From Microcebus murinus (taxonomy: Eukaryota; Chordata; Mammalia; Primates; Cheirogaleidae): a stretch of 64,000 nt of DNA. The first letter of the stretch is position 1. Every line of letters starts with the position of its first letter. The position numbers were made by a program, and so were the translations under genes. This document shows, in pieces, positions 39,677 through 54,107 of the stretch. The notes below the pieces were generated by a model. It did no database searches, was not told the DNA's origin, and saw only the letters and a list, made by a program, of their open reading frames with translations. Where the stretch lies: NCBI RefSeq assembly GCF_040939455.1, contig NC_134109.1, positions 35,915,501 to 35,979,500 of the forward strand, read 5' to 3'.

Positions 39677-41862
39677 ATCTAGTCTGTTATTACTGAGTTT
39701 CAGGAAGTTCTGTGTCAAATTTGTGTGTGCCAGACAGGCCTCTGAGGAATGAGATCTTGTGTATTTAACTCTGCCACATTTTTCTGTAGTGGAAGCCATA
39801 TGATACTTAGTGCAAACCAAGTGCAGGTAATTTATTTTTATTTTTAGAACTGGCATTTATAGTAGCTGCCTATAGGGAGGAAAATCTGAAGAACCCATGG
39901 TGGTTCTTTAGACAGTAAAGGCACACCTGTTACTTTTGGAAGGAAAAAATACAACATTTGCAAAGGCAAGGGAAAAGGTTTTAAAATGCAGACTAAAGAT
40001 TCCAGGGGAGTGAATCTCAAAAAATTTTCTTACTAGACCAGTTCTCATTTCCCAACATTCTTCTTTTTTCACATACATGCAAAGTCTGGTGCTGTGTGCT
40101 CAGTGGTCTGCCTTCTATCACAATATTTTAAAGTGTAGGGGAGAAAGGCACATAAAGGGAAGATGACTTGATTTTGAACATCTATTTCACTATTTTTTTT
40201 TTTTTTATTTCTTGCAAAGATGACCAGTGATATTTCACTATTAACATCACCACAGTTTTGTAGACCTCTCAAACTCTGCTGGCTACTCTCAGAACCACCA
40301 CCAGGCTCATGCAGGTTCTGCACAGTACAATGCAAGGGGATGCCACTCATGGAATGAATGCTTCTTTTGGAGTTGGGCTGTGCAGTTGACACAGCTGTGC
40401 ATGGCAGTCCTGCTTTACCTTATCCTGGTTTTAAATGTTGGATTTAAGAAGCCCTTATTTTGAATTTCTGCAGCAAGTAACAGTTCACTGATATAGGAAA
40501 TTATATTAAACCAAGATACACAGGTAGCATAGAAATCAGAGTAAGATTTAAAATTAATTACCTCTAGATGACACAACTTACGTGTTGATCCAAATTTGTA
40601 GAACTATGTGGCAAAAAAGGTAGATTTTATGTATAAATTATACTTGAATGGAAAAAAGATTAATACCACTTAGACAAGTACAGAAAAGACTTAGAGCTAA
40701 TGAACCCTAATGATTGTTATTATTATTCACTATTAATCCTTCAGGAAAACATACATCAGCCAGATATTGAGGGTTTAGAGAAAACCCAGAAAATTAAAGA
40801 GAAAATTCTAGCAAATTCACTCTAAAATTAGGGAAATTGCTAGTAAGGTTATTTGTGGCACATTTGGATAAAAGATCAGAAAGTTAGGTTGACTTCTTTC
40901 ACCTGAATTGAGTAGTGACCAATTGTTTTGGCATTTTATACATTTCAGCCTTACCGAGTACAAGGGCAGTTCTAACTTTGTCATTTTGTCAGGAGGATGT
41001 AAATACTCCAATTTTAGAAGATCTGTTTAAATTGAAGTGATATTCTGACTAAATTCTTATTCTGCAAATGGCTATTCTATATGCAACCTCTGCCTTGTAA
41101 TTTATATAAGGAGATATTTGATTAGCACATGCATGCCTATAGCTGCATTGTGATGGTGACTGATCACAGATATGGTACAGACACCGACTTGTAGGCATCC
41201 TGACCAGACTTCCTGTGACCTGAAGGTGCAGACGTCAAAGTAGGGTTTTGGTAATAAAAGGTTCAGGTACAAGTATGCAAATGACTGTATCTGCTTTGGT
41301 GTCACCCTGTGCTACCCATCTTCCAGGAGTGCAGAAATGGAACACCTGGGTTATATGGCCACAAGTATAGCTGTGAGAAGTGTATGAAAGGCTTAATCCC
41401 TGCTCCAGATTTCAGTCATAAAGATCAAAGCCAAAAGTCCTATTTGAGTTTAGCCACAAAGCAAGGCTTGAGGAAAGTGCATCTAGTCTTGCTCATGTGC
41501 AGAAACTACTGGGCAATGCTACCATTGTTAAGATAAGTTGGAATTCAAGGCTGGGAGTTTTCCAGGCTAGGTGCTACTGCACCATCCTCTCCTCACTTTG
41601 GTTTTCCTTCATTGTTCATGGTGCCTGCAACCATCTTTGCTGAGGATTTTCTGTGAATGTGTAGTGTGCATATGTACGATACACATTTACATGCACTCTT
41701 TCTTAAATTCAGGAACTTAACCCCCTGTAAGCTTAAGCTTTCAAGAAGGAAAAAAGAAAGAAAAGTAGATAGTCACAGAGGGGTTGGGGACTCTAGACTT
41801 CAGCATTAAAGGCAGGTTTAAAAAAGGATTGACAAGGGTAAGTTTTGCAAAAGGTAGTGTAT

Positions 41863-42163
41863 CTTTTTTTTTCTTTTTTTTTTGAGACAGTCTCTCACGG
41901 TTGCCCCAGCTAGAGTGCCCTGGCGTCAGCCTAGCTCACAGCAACCTCAAACACCTGGGCTGAAGGGATCCTTCTGCCTCAGCCTCCCAAGTAGCTGGGA
42001 CTACAGGCATGCGCCACCATGCCCGGCTAATTTCTTTCTATTTTTGGTAGAGACGGTGTCTCACTCTTACTCAGGCTGGTCTAGAACTGCTGAGCTCAAA
42101 TGATCCACCTGCCTCAGCCTCCCAGAGTGCTAGGATTATAGGCATGAGCCACCGCATCCGGCC
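41863..42163 (-). repeat. Alu SINE
   Basis: Antisense dimer from a T-rich tail to 'gagccaccgcatccggcc', with a deletion in the linker. 'atctttt' occurs on both sides. Confidence 0.92.
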
Positions 42164-42266
42164 ATATCTTTCTTTTTTTAACTAGAAAGATGTAATTTAA
42201 TGAACTTTAAAAAATTCTGCAATATATGAAATATTAAATATCCTATGTACAGTATTTATACATTAA

Positions 42267-42613
<347 letters not shown>

Positions 42614-44806
42614 TTTTGGAACCAGGTTTAGTTTTAGGACTTTTAAGGCATTATCAACTTTTAAATTGGTCCTGATATTTGGAAAGTGCAGTCTTTCATG
42701 GAGCCCAGTTTTTATCATTGGGCTGTGCTTGGAAAGAAAAAGAGTTAATGTTAGAATAAAGTCAGTTCTGTAGTAAACAGAACTTTTGAAACACTCAGCT
42801 TTAGTAGGTGCCATCTGAATAATTTAAGCATTTTCACATGAAGATTGCTTAGTTGTTTGGAAAATCATAAAGATTATTAATAATTCATAGGTTAATATAA
42901 TGCAGAAAAGACAACTAATGAGTATAGCAAGAAATGAAAAAAATATGCATTTGTCAGATTCATAGATGGCATCAAATTCAGAACTGCCCTCTTGGTTGAA
43001 ATTAGTTCAATGTTCTAGGTGTTTGTATTTCTCTTGCTGGAGGAGGACTCTTTTAGGCATGTCATTGTAAAGTCTGACCAATACCCAATCAGCAGAGTAG
43101 AACTTTTGGTAGTGCTAACTCAGTAGTTCCATCAGTATGATCTTTATAGTTTTAGGAAATGAACATAATTTGCCCATGTTTCTTTGAAAAGATTTATATA
43201 AATAAACATGAGCCAATATAACATTTATTCTGTATTAATAATCAGTACATAAATTAATTCAGCTTTAAACTATTTTTTCTGCAGAGTATTATTTCTTTAA
43301 TAATAGCATCTGATCCACAGTAATCTAGTACTAATTTCAATGAGAAAAACAAAATGGAACTTTCACTTTCATAATAGCTCATCCACTTAACATCTTACAG
43401 ACAAAGAACTATAAATATGTAACATTATGCAGGCTTTTTCTGCACCCAGCCACAGATCATAATGAATATACTGTTTATATAGAAATTGAATGCTTTCAAC
43501 CTACTACTATATACTGTATTCAGATCATCGCCTTCCCCATACCAGACAAAATTAATTGTTCTCTCTTTATATTCCCCTATGTGGTACTCATGTTGCTGCA
43601 TTACTCGTGGCTCTTTGCTTTAACCCTTGTTCCAGTTCCTATTGTCACTGCTTCCTACATTGACCTCTTGGAGGGCAGGAAGCCTGTCCCTGGTATCAGT
43701 GTTTGGCATATATTATGCCTAACATGTGTTAAATCAACTTTAATCAGGACACCTAAATTTTATGTAGCTTCTAATAAATTTTCGTAACTAAGGATCATTA
43801 CAAAAAATTCTTTTCAAAATTATACCATAAAATGTACCATAGGTTGAAATTTTGAATTTTGTGTAATAAGAGACTTCATGTTACACAATAAAATATCATA
43901 AGGATTTGAACCTAAAGAACTATAAATCTTAAATCAAGATTTTAAAAAATGCAAAAATGGCAGGCAGAAAAGTCAAATCTGATGTATGGAGTATTAGATG
44001 AAATTAGAGAGTAGACTTTGCATACGTCAATAAAGTCGACATTAAAAGGACCTTTTCAAACAATGAGATCCTAAAGCCAACAATTATTTATAAAATTCTA
44101 CTGTAAACTCCTAAAAAATTCTTAACTATAAAAAATAAGGCTATTTGAAGCTAGAAATTTATGGATGAAATTACACTGGATTGCATACAGAATCCAGTTT
44201 ACACTGGTGCCTTCTCATAATCCATATCTCTTAAAAGCCTTTAGCGAGCCTATTCACATATACTGGTGAAATAATCTCTCAGAATTAAATCAGAGAGTTT
44301 CTAAGTCTCCACTAAATAGTAGACCAATTAAGATCATCACAAACTTCATGCTGTCAAATCTATTACCTTGAAAGAAAATTATGCAGAGAGCTTTTCTGAG
44401 GAACTCCATTTGTGCCACATGCTTATTATTCTTTGGGTGGAGGAGGTGGCAGGGAACATAATTTCTGTTTGAAAGTTCTTTTGTTTTCTGCTACCTTTAC
44501 TTAAATGTTACCAGGTACTATTTTTATATCCTATAAAGTGCTTTGAAAAAATGTTAAGTGAATAGTGCTACATAAAATAGATGAGAATTTTTATATTCTC
44601 TGGGTTTATAAGAAGCAAAGTGAATAGTACTTGACTCTTAAAAGGAGGAATATAAATTCAGAAAAAATTAATAAGTATCCAATAAAGTATCCCCCACCTT
44701 GTAAAATTCTCAGTTCAAAGAGAAACTGAATCCTAGCTAATAATAAACGTTCATTAAAAGCAGCATTTATACCACAGCAAATTTAAATGAAAATTAATGT
44801 GGTATT

Positions 44807-45168
44807 CTGAAAGCCTTTTATTTTATTTTATTTTATTTTTTTTGAGACAGTCTCACTTTGTTGCCAAGGCTAGAGTGAATGCCATGGCGTCAGCCTCGCT
44901 CACAGCAACCTCAATCTCCTGTGCTCAAGCAATCCTCCTGCCTCAGCCTCCCGAGTAGCTGGGACTACAGGCATGCGCCATCATGCCCGGCCAATTTTTT
45001 GTATATATATTTTTAGTTGGTCAATTAATTTATTTCTATTTTTGGTAGAGACAGGGTCTCGCTCAGGCTGGTTTCGAACTCCTGACCTTGAGCAATCCGC
45101 CCGCCTCGGCCTCCCAAAGTGCTAGGATTACAGGCGTGAGCCACCGCACCCGGCCTGAAAGCCTTTTA
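44807..45168 (-). repeat. Alu SINE with target duplication
   Basis: Antisense lemur-type dimer at 44821-45155 with a (TTTTA)n tail. The 13-base string tgaaagcctttta precedes and follows it exactly. Confidence 0.95.
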
Positions 45169-45895
45169 AATGATCTTTTTAACATCAAATGGATGTGACT
45201 TGAATCAGAATCTATTTATATTCACTTAATGTTTTGCATGTAAAGTCAAATTGCTTAAAATAAATACTATCATAATAAAAGTATTTTATGACTTCTAAGC
45301 CATATGATTCTTGCTTATTTCTACAATATAACAATTTGGATCACCTTAGAATTCACTGTAATAGGATTTGGCCATGTAACAGATATAATCAGATTGAGAC
45401 CAATTAATTTCTGGATTCCTTTTTCTAACTGAAATCCTACTTAACTCAACAGATATTCTCAATGGAAAAGATTGAGGAGAAAGAAACCACGTAAAAGTGA
45501 ATGCAAGAGTACATCTTATCATAAAAACAATCAATTATAATACATTCTAACCAAAAATATATATATCGAACCACGGTGGAAAAAAAAGTAAAAATCTAGA
45601 AACCTTCCAAAATATTTTCACTAACTGGTAAGTGCTGTAGTTTTTGCTTGTTCATGAGAAATTACTAAAAACTAATGATGCAAGTGTATTGGCTTGGAGC
45701 CATCCTTGCAGTAAACGAAGACAGGATTCTTCAAAACACTGTAATATGCAGCAACCTTAGGTTTTTAAAAATTGTTCACTTTTAAATATAATATTTGCTG
45801 GTAGCTGTCCAAGTCCATTAGCACCACATATAATGAATGAAAAAGAGTATTTTCAGAGAAGATGACTTTTTTTTAAAGAAAAAAAGTTTGAAATT

Positions 45896-46127
<232 letters not shown>

Positions 46128-46630
46128 TCATTTTGCTAAATTGAAGGACCCCCCCCCCAACTTATAAGCATGAAGGCAAAAACATCTGGGGGAAATACTT
46201 TTTCACTTCAACCAAGAATCTTGCTAATCATGTCCATTATTAGGTTCAATTCCAAAGTCAGATTAGTTTCTTTTGCCAGGTCTCAATAATGGAAGGAAAC
46301 AAAGATGATTTTATAGGATAAATTAGCACATACTTTCTATATGCAATCCATAAATAATGCAGTAATTCACCTAGATCATTTAAAATCATCTAATGTACAG
46401 TTTTCCTCCATGGTGAAGCTCTTTAGCAAATACCTTACATCCCATACTTTATCTACTTTCATTACATCATCTGTTTCAAGTATTGACATCATCACTCAGT
46501 TTAAACAAATGAGAGACCATCCTATTTGAATCCTAATCTGTGAGATAGGAAAGTGTGTTGTATTATGACCATTTCACATAAAAAATTGAAATAGAATTAC
46601 CTTTTTAAAAAATATGGCAATTATTGATGA

Positions 46631-46945
<315 letters not shown>

Positions 46946-47929
46946 TAAAAGAATACTGACATTTAAAATACACTGCTTTAGCAATCAATAACTTTTCACT
47001 TTCTATTCAACCATGTACATGACTCATTTTGGCCAAGAATAAATAATATTACCACTAAATTATTATGATTTCTTAAGACCTTTACTGCCAGGCTGGCTTT
47101 GAATCCACTCTCCCCTCTTTGACAAGTTGAAAAATACATTTCTTAGAGAAGCAACTCTGCAAGATGCATCCTATGTTATCTGTGATAATTTGTTACTTGG
47201 GAAATTTCCCTTCTCCTAGATGAATAATAATCCTCTCATTTTTGTTTTTGTTATTTTATTTTTTGTTAACTTTTCAGCAGATAAATCCATGCAGAAATGG
47301 ATATATACAGGTCTGTTGTGGCAGATGGAAGATGGAGGGGGAAACATTCCCTATTTCTATACTTTTGCACTCAGTAACTATTTGCCTATTTGAAGAAACT
47401 TGTGAATGGCTCTTGTAAGGGACTTGAGCAAAACTAGAAAACCACTCATGTTTAATTTCAATATGCATACTCTGAATACTCTGCTGAAATTGGGAAAATG
47501 CAATATATTTTTTGAGTTAAGATTACTGCTTAGGAGTTTTAACTATAAATCACACATTCACAAGAGTAGCTCACCTTATTCACCATTTTAAACAACATAA
47601 AAGTGCACTGTAAAAACAAATTTTGAAAACTGAAAGTAATGTTAACCTATACACAAAGTTGAATTATCAAAAGGAAACCAGACTTTGTGACATTAGAGGA
47701 CATTAAGGAGCTTATGGCATACCGTAAATGCTCAATAAATACATCTTCCTTCGCCAAAGCACTCCAATCTGCACATGCCATTTTAGCAACTCCCTATATG
47801 TCACTTTGCATTGCAATCTGTGCTGATTTCCTCCAATCCAGAAGTGACTGCATTTCAGTGGTAGAGTTTTATAAACTTGACTTATTCTTTAACATTTCTG
47901 GGCTGGAATTGTACCTTTAAATTCCACAG

Positions 47930-48087
47930 GTTAGCCAGACGCGGTGCACACCTGTAGTTCCAGCTACTCAGGAGACTGAAGCAGGAGGATCCCTTGAGCC
48001 CAGGAGTTTGAAGTTACAGTGAGCTATGGCCATGCCACTGTACTGTAGCCTGGGCAACAAAGCAAGACCCTGTCTCAAAAAAAAATC
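47930..48087 (+). repeat. Alu monomer
   Basis: 'agccagacgcggtgcacacctgtag' to 'ccctgtctcaaaaaaaaa', about 100 bp from the AKAP5 stop codon and inside its likely 3' UTR. Confidence 0.87.
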
Positions 48088-48179
48088 CACAGATAACTCT
48101 GTCATTTGTTACTGAGTAAGAAATGCCACAAAAGTGTAAAATAATTCATCATTAGCCTTTTTTTCTCTCATGATCTAAG

Positions 48180-49448
48180 TCACTGTAGAAGATTGTTTAT
48201 TTTATTATCATCAGAGGCCATTTCATTAACCAGCTGTTCTATAGACAACTGGATAGCATTCTTGACAAGAGAAGAGGCTGTTTCTATTAAGAGTGTTTCA
48301 TATTGTTCTGAAGTTCTACCCTCAAAACCACTATCATTAGCAAAAACCCCTACTTGCTCATTTTCAATTGAAATTAAGAATTGCTTAGGGACATTTTTAG
48401 ATTTCTTAACATCAAATTCACTGATTTCAGTGTCTGTAATAATAATAGCAATTGGCTCTATTTTTTTGCTTTCTTCTGATTTGGGTTTCTCTGCATTGAT
48501 CCCATTTTCTTCGAAATTGGATTCCTGGCTCAATTCAGTATCTTTTGGCTTATTTTCTCCAGCTACAATCTCTCTACTTTCATAGTCTTTCCAATTTGGT
48601 CCACTTTCTAGGATATCGTTACTGGCTTCTTCCGGAATTTGTTGATCTGGGATTGCAGGTGAAAGAGGAACATCAGAAGCCACTGGTTGCTGCTGATCTG
48701 TTACTGAGCTTTCAAGCGGGCTTGTTTGCTGGGTTTGAACTTCTTGTTTTTCCTCAATCATTTCAATTTCTTTTTCAATGATTAGAGTTCCTGTTTGAAT
48801 AGTAGAATGCCCATTATCTAATCCAAGTTCTACTGAAATCACTTTCTCTCCAGAAGTTAGGCTGTTGCTCACATTCGATTCACAAACCTCATCACCATCT
48901 TTCTGTGAGATGCCTTCACTTGGATCCTTTGTTAACTGATCATTAAATTGGGTCTGAGTTTGTACATCCACCTGTTTAGGCTTTCCCTGGACTTTGATGC
49001 TGCAGTCTGAATCTTCTATAATTTTGGGATGATTACTCCTTTTTGCCCCTCTTGAGAATTTTATGCAGGGAATCTTAAGTCTGGATTTTGCCTTCTTAGA
49101 AAGATCGGCATCCTCAGCATTTATATCAGGTTGCACTTCAGCCTCAAATGGCTTTTGCCGCTTTGAAGAATCTGACCTTTTCCTGCGTGTTACAAGATGT
49201 TTAATTGAGGCCCAGGCCCCACCTGGGGGTTGTGGCCGATCAGAAGCTCCTGCTTCTGGGGAACACTTCCTTGTCACATCAGCAGCTTCAGAGCTAGCTT
49301 TGGGCTTCAGCACTTTGGCTGCCTTCTTTCTTCTCTTGAAGCAAAGCATGGAACCTTTTTCTTCCTGTCTTTCATCCTGAGGAATACCTTTTGTTGATCC
49401 TTTCTCATCCTTGTTTTCTACTTGAATTTCAGAAACCGTGGTCTCCAT
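48180..49448 (-). CDS. AKAP5: AKAP5 (A-kinase anchoring protein 5), complete
   Basis: A single-exon reading frame of 422 residues from the METT start (424 from the ATG two codons upstream). AKAP5 anchors PKA, calcineurin and PKC at the plasma membrane, notably at postsynaptic sites. Seen in order: polybasic N-terminal segments (about 37-50, 79-100, 118-145); cysteines C36 and C128, matching the known palmitoylated pair (human C36/C129; one lysine fewer here); an acidic, glutamine-rich middle; the calcineurin docking motif PIAIIIT at 332-338; an amphipathic PKA-RII binding helix at about 386-410 (LLIETASSLVKNAIQ...); and a leucine-rich tail ending NNLLQ. The inner ATG is preferred because it has A at -3 and G at +4 and matches human numbering (C36). 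An in-frame stop lies four codons upstream of the outer ATG. Confidence 0.97.
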   Translation of the reverse strand: METTVSEIQVENKDEKGSTKGIPQDERQEEKGSMLCFKRRKKAAKVLKPKASSEAADVTRKCSPEAGASDRPQPPGGAWASIKHLVTRRKRSDSSKRQKPFEAEVQPDINAEDADLSKKAKSRLKIPCIKFSRGAKRSNHPKIIEDSDCSIKVQGKPKQVDVQTQTQFNDQLTKDPSEGISQKDGDEVCESNVSNSLTSGEKVISVELGLDNGHSTIQTGTLIIEKEIEMIEEKQEVQTQQTSPLESSVTDQQQPVASDVPLSPAIPDQQIPEEASNDILESGPNWKDYESREIVAGENKPKDTELSQESNFEENGINAEKPKSEESKKIEPIAIIITDTEISEFDVKKSKNVPKQFLISIENEQVGVFANDSGFEGRTSEQYETLLIETASSLVKNAIQLSIEQLVNEMASDDNKINNLLQ

Positions 49449-49711
49449 TTTCATGCTACAAACTTATATTCTCTAGAAAACTATATTCTCTCTTCCTTAG
49501 CAGACTTTATGATGAAAAAGTGGCCAAAAATATCACACTAAGTAAAATTTCTTCCAGGTGTCTTCATTCCTTTTGTCTTACTCCATACAGTTGTTTTAGG
49601 TGGTTTCTTCATACACAAATGCCTGGTTTCTCTATTGCTTGGAATTTCTCTCTTTAATTTCTTCATGAAAGCCCTTTACTGGATACATTTTTGCTTTTTT
49701 TAAAGATCAAC
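49449..49711 (-). other. AKAP5: AKAP5 exon 2 leader (5' UTR part)
   Basis: On the minus strand 'ctcttttctttcatcag|gttgat' is a good acceptor, so the coding exon probably begins at 49711. The 260-base leader contains five AUGs upstream of the main start, among them a complete 18-codon upstream frame that opens at 49688. The AUG-rich leader may lower translation. Exon start is inferred from the splice signal alone. Confidence 0.6.
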
Positions 49712-49840
49712 CTGATGAAAGAAAAGAGAGTAGTATTTTATTTTTACCATGAGCCTGTTATTTTCTATGGAGACTATTTTTGTTGAATTCATATAAGATT
49801 CCATCAGGCATTTTTCCCATATAACAGCTTAGTGAAATTA

Positions 49841-50208
<368 letters not shown>

Positions 50209-50754
50209 TTTGCCCTATAAAAAATACTTCACTGTGAATCCATTTTGTTTTATTTTGTTAAAATTTCATTTTGGATTATTGTGCAAGTCTGATATTATCA
50301 AATTTTTAGTTTTGCTGTCTTTATGAATTACTTATGACTCCAGATTGCAAGTTAAGCAAACAAATAACAAAAAAGGTCAAGATGTTAAGCAAGCTAATGT
50401 AATTATTATCACATGCAATAAAGTTGAAGCTGAAAAGGAACTGACAGTTTATTCAAGTCCAGCCAGATGACAAAATTGAGCTCCAGAGGGGGCAGTTGGC
50501 TTGCTGAAAGCCATGGAAGTAGATACAGTCATAGCCAGACTTAGAACTACAGACTTTGCCTCTTTCATTTTCCTTCCATTATACCATAAGGTTTCTTTTC
50601 TAAAAATGCATGTCCCATCAAGGAGGTGCTACTTTTCATACATATTCTTAGGAAAATTTAACATCACTGTCATTCTCCACTCTTAAACTAGTTGTATAAT
50701 TTTGACATTTTTATTTAGGTTTCCCACCACAATATGCATAGTTGGAGGTCAGTA

Positions 50755-50990
50755 AGAATTAATAAAATAATAGCTGACATTCATTGAGCATCTCTTGTGT
50801 CTTAGGCAGTGCTGAGCACTTTTACATCTATTTCTAATCCTCGACACAATATTACAAAGATGGTGGTATCACCATCTACAAATGAAGCAATTTGGCAGAG
50901 ATTATAAAGCTAGCAGGTAACAGAACTCAGATTAAATACAAGACTGCCTGTTTCTAAAACTGCCTATGCTCTGAAACTGGGCTTTAAGAG
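50755..50990 (-). repeat. MIR SINE
   Basis: Reverse-complement MIR order: 'aatagctgacattcattgagcatc', 'aggcagtgctgagcacttttac', 'gctagcaggtaacagaactcag'. Confidence 0.75.
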
Positions 50991-52379
50991 TTATCAGAAA
51001 ATAAATTGTTTAGAGATGCTAATCTGCAAAATGATCCATTAGTCAAAAATTTAAAACATTGTTTAATGGTCATTTAATGCAGCCCATCAACTCATAATTG
51101 AACCAAGACTAGACTGAATTCTTGTTATTTTAAAATCAAGCGTTTGAAATTCTTTATATTTTATTTTCTTTGTTCTGGAACTAATTTAGAAGCCATACAT
51201 AAATTGACAAGCTATGCAACTGGCAAACTGATTGTTACATAATATAAAGGTGTATTGAAAAATTAATCCTCAGAACAGTATGACAGCCCCAAAGAATGAA
51301 AATGTGAGGTGATTATCTAACAAAAATCATATGAATTTTAGTGGGTGGACGACCTAAAATAAGCAAAAGGACTCATTCTTCATATTTTTATGTAAATCCT
51401 TCACTGAAATTTCATTTGAGTAGCCCATAATTGTAGGAACTGTAGAAGGAACTGGAATCCTGAAAAATCAGTTTATGATTTAGGTAAATATTCCCTTAGG
51501 TTGGATGTTTCATACTTTATGCCTCTAACAGAAAGATAAAGTCATCCTAGAAAAATGATGGATTTAAAATATAAACATTTTATAGTGTCTCTCCTCATGT
51601 AATGTTTCCATAAGCACTAGAACCTCAGCTGATTATAAGTCTGTTTAAGTCTTCTCACCTCTTGTGAGTTCTCAGCACCTGAGCATTTTTATTAAGCAGA
51701 GGATGTATTACTACATAATAGAAATGTTGAAATTAGATCATTTTAGGAGCATATCATTTGAAACTAACCTGGATCGCTCAAAGACAATTGCTTGAGAAGC
51801 TCACTTGAATGTATATCACACTGCAGAAATAAAACAAATACCCAAATGGAAACTTAACTGAAATGGGGGAAAGAATGCAGTCTGTAGGTATTAAAACTTT
51901 GCAGAATGTTAGACTGCAAGTGATTTGCCCTTAACCTGCAAGGATACCTTTATCACCTCAGGATATCTTAAAGTCCCTTTTGTCATTTCCTGATAGAATT
52001 GCAAGTCTAATGCCACAGAAAACACGACCTTCCTTTTTTCTCTTGAGCAGCAAAGAGCAACCACTACCTGAGGAAAGCATTGGATCTTTCCCAGCACCAG
52101 CTAGGGACCACGAAGCAGGAGGGAATCTCTCATTCTGGCCGGATGCCCCTTATGGCAGGACATAGAGCACAGGATAAAGTACTCAAAAAGGAAAATGCCG
52201 GGGGCGTGGAAGAGATAACTCAGCTTCGGGCTATCTGCAAAATTATAATGTTCAGGAACCCCAAATCACATTTCCCGAAAAAGGTAAAGAAGGAAAAAAG
52301 CCACGACGACCTGTGCTTCTAGGACAAGCTGTAACCCAAAGAGGATAGATACGTGGGCAAACCTGATGAAAGTCGCCCT

Positions 52380-52930
52380 GGCAGGAGATTCCTGCAGACA
52401 AACGACCTCGGGGATTCTTACTCTCGGCCATCTCAGGATGCCCGGACTCCCGCGTGTCAAGCGGGCACATCCTGCCCACTCCGCTGCCCAGGCGGCCAGC
52501 GGGCCAGACGCCGCTGCGGACCCTCCTCCCCCTGCCTTCACTTACCAAGGGCGCCGGGGTCCCTGCTCCCGAGGTTGGGGCGCGCTCGCAGGGCCGGAAG
52601 CCCAGGCATGGGGGAGCCACGGTTGCACGGGGAGCAAGCCTCTCTCTGCAGGAGACCGCAACCAGGCTGCGCCCCCTCCCCAGCAGCGCGGGGACGGACA
52701 GCCAGCGGCGCCAATGCGAGCGGAGCAGGCGGGCCGGGGGCGGGGCGACCGGGAGAGGCAGGAGACGGGGCGGGGACCCGAGACCCACCTGCGAGCGATT
52801 TGCCCTGCCGCGTGGGAGCAGAACTCCGGTGCTCCTCGTCTGGCGCGCGAATCCCCACGGTGGCATCACATCAGGGCGGGGGGCCACTGAGAGAGAGCGG
52901 GCCGGAATGTGGGGAGGGGACGAGGGGAAC
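52380..52930. promoter_or_regulatory. AKAP5: CpG island promoter of AKAP5
   Basis: A short, dense CpG-rich block between AT-rich flanks, at the 5' end of AKAP5 on the minus strand. GC boxes such as gggcgggg and ccggggcgcggg types are frequent (about 52735-52775) and no TATA box is evident. The open frames running across it on both strands are a by-product of GC richness, not genes. Confidence 0.8.
52546..52800 (-). other. AKAP5: Candidate noncoding exon 1 of AKAP5
   Basis: The exon ends at 52546 at a strong donor (minus strand CCTTG|GTAAGTG). The 5' limit is a guess within the CpG island; the true start may lie anywhere from about 52650 to 52880. Confidence 0.5.
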
Positions 52931-54107
52931 GAGCCCCGAATTTTCTAAGACGCAAAATAGCGAAGTCCAGTTTTAAATGATAGGCATTCCAATTACTAAT
53001 CTCCCCTCTTCCCCCTCAGAATTGTTAAAGACATGGAAGATACCAAATTTTAAAAGCAGGCTTCAAAACGGTACATAGAGTAGTGAGGTCACGTTTGTTT
53101 GGAGAGAAGATTACGTATATGAATGGAAACAGAAAGAAACCTAACTTTCCCAGGAATGGGTTTGTGTGTAAGGTTATCTGGTTCGTTGCCAAACAGACTC
53201 TCAGACCCTTTTCTCCCAGTAGGAGGCAGGTGGAGAGTCTGCATGCAGAAATCTGTGGTCTGCAAGAGCAAGGGCATCCTTGCGAAAGGTGAGAAGGGCA
53301 CAGGAACCCAGCTCCATACCTTACATATTTCCAAAAATAAGTTGAAGTAGCTTATAAATTACCCATGTTTCCCTTTAGGACATTCCTAGATACCCACGTG
53401 ACCTTGTCCCTCTCTGGCTGGGGCGGGGAACAGAAGACATTGCTCACAATGCCAGTCTCACAGCAAAAGGCACAGGCACAATCTACCCTGCCTGATTGGC
53501 TAGGTTGTATATTTTCTGAGCCTTTATTTAAACCAGTTGCTAGCCATAGTGAAAAACACCACAAGTATTTATTTGTACACATAAAGCATTAATGTAGCCC
53601 AGTGAAATGTGTTGCTATCAGAGTTCAGTGAGGTTTGCTTGGGCTTAATATTATACCCGAGAGCATTCCTGGGAGCTCCAGCTGTGAGGTCCAGTAAGAT
53701 TCATCACAATCCCAGCCCCCTCCTCTGGCCCCTCTCAGCACAGCTTCCAAGTGAAAAACCTGGTAAGGTGGAGTGAAGAACTACTGAAAGGCAGCTGCAC
53801 TCATTTCCTTTCTTTAATAGGATCATGGTCTTGGGAGAGTAAATCTCAGATATCCATCTTTGGATGTTGTTCCAGGAACATATTTTACCTTTGTAAGAGT
53901 CTGTAGTTTCCACTGAGACGTATTAAGGAAAGAACTCTTGGGACACAAAAGCAAAGCAGAATCTAAGTTGTCAAGATCTTAAATTTCCAGATAAAAGAGA
54001 CAAGAGTTGTAACAGGAAACTCTATAAACATCTAGTTTAGTTGCAACTAAGAATTCAATTTAGCTTTGTTCATTCAGCAAACACAGGTCTGTGAAAATGT
54101 CCTTTAT

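Noticed and set aside
41309..41536. Open frame with a CxxC-like segment resembling a zinc-finger start
   Set aside because: Only one Cys pair, no histidine ligands at finger spacing, no second finger and no nearby homologous frames. Chance is more likely than a zinc-finger pseudogene.
48193..49380. Plus-strand open frames of 78-130 aa opposite AKAP5
   Set aside because: They are antisense shadows of the AKAP5 coding exon.
52252..52976. Open frames of 164-211 aa at the AKAP5 CpG island
   Set aside because: The same composition effect; frames exist on both strands at once and no domain is visible.
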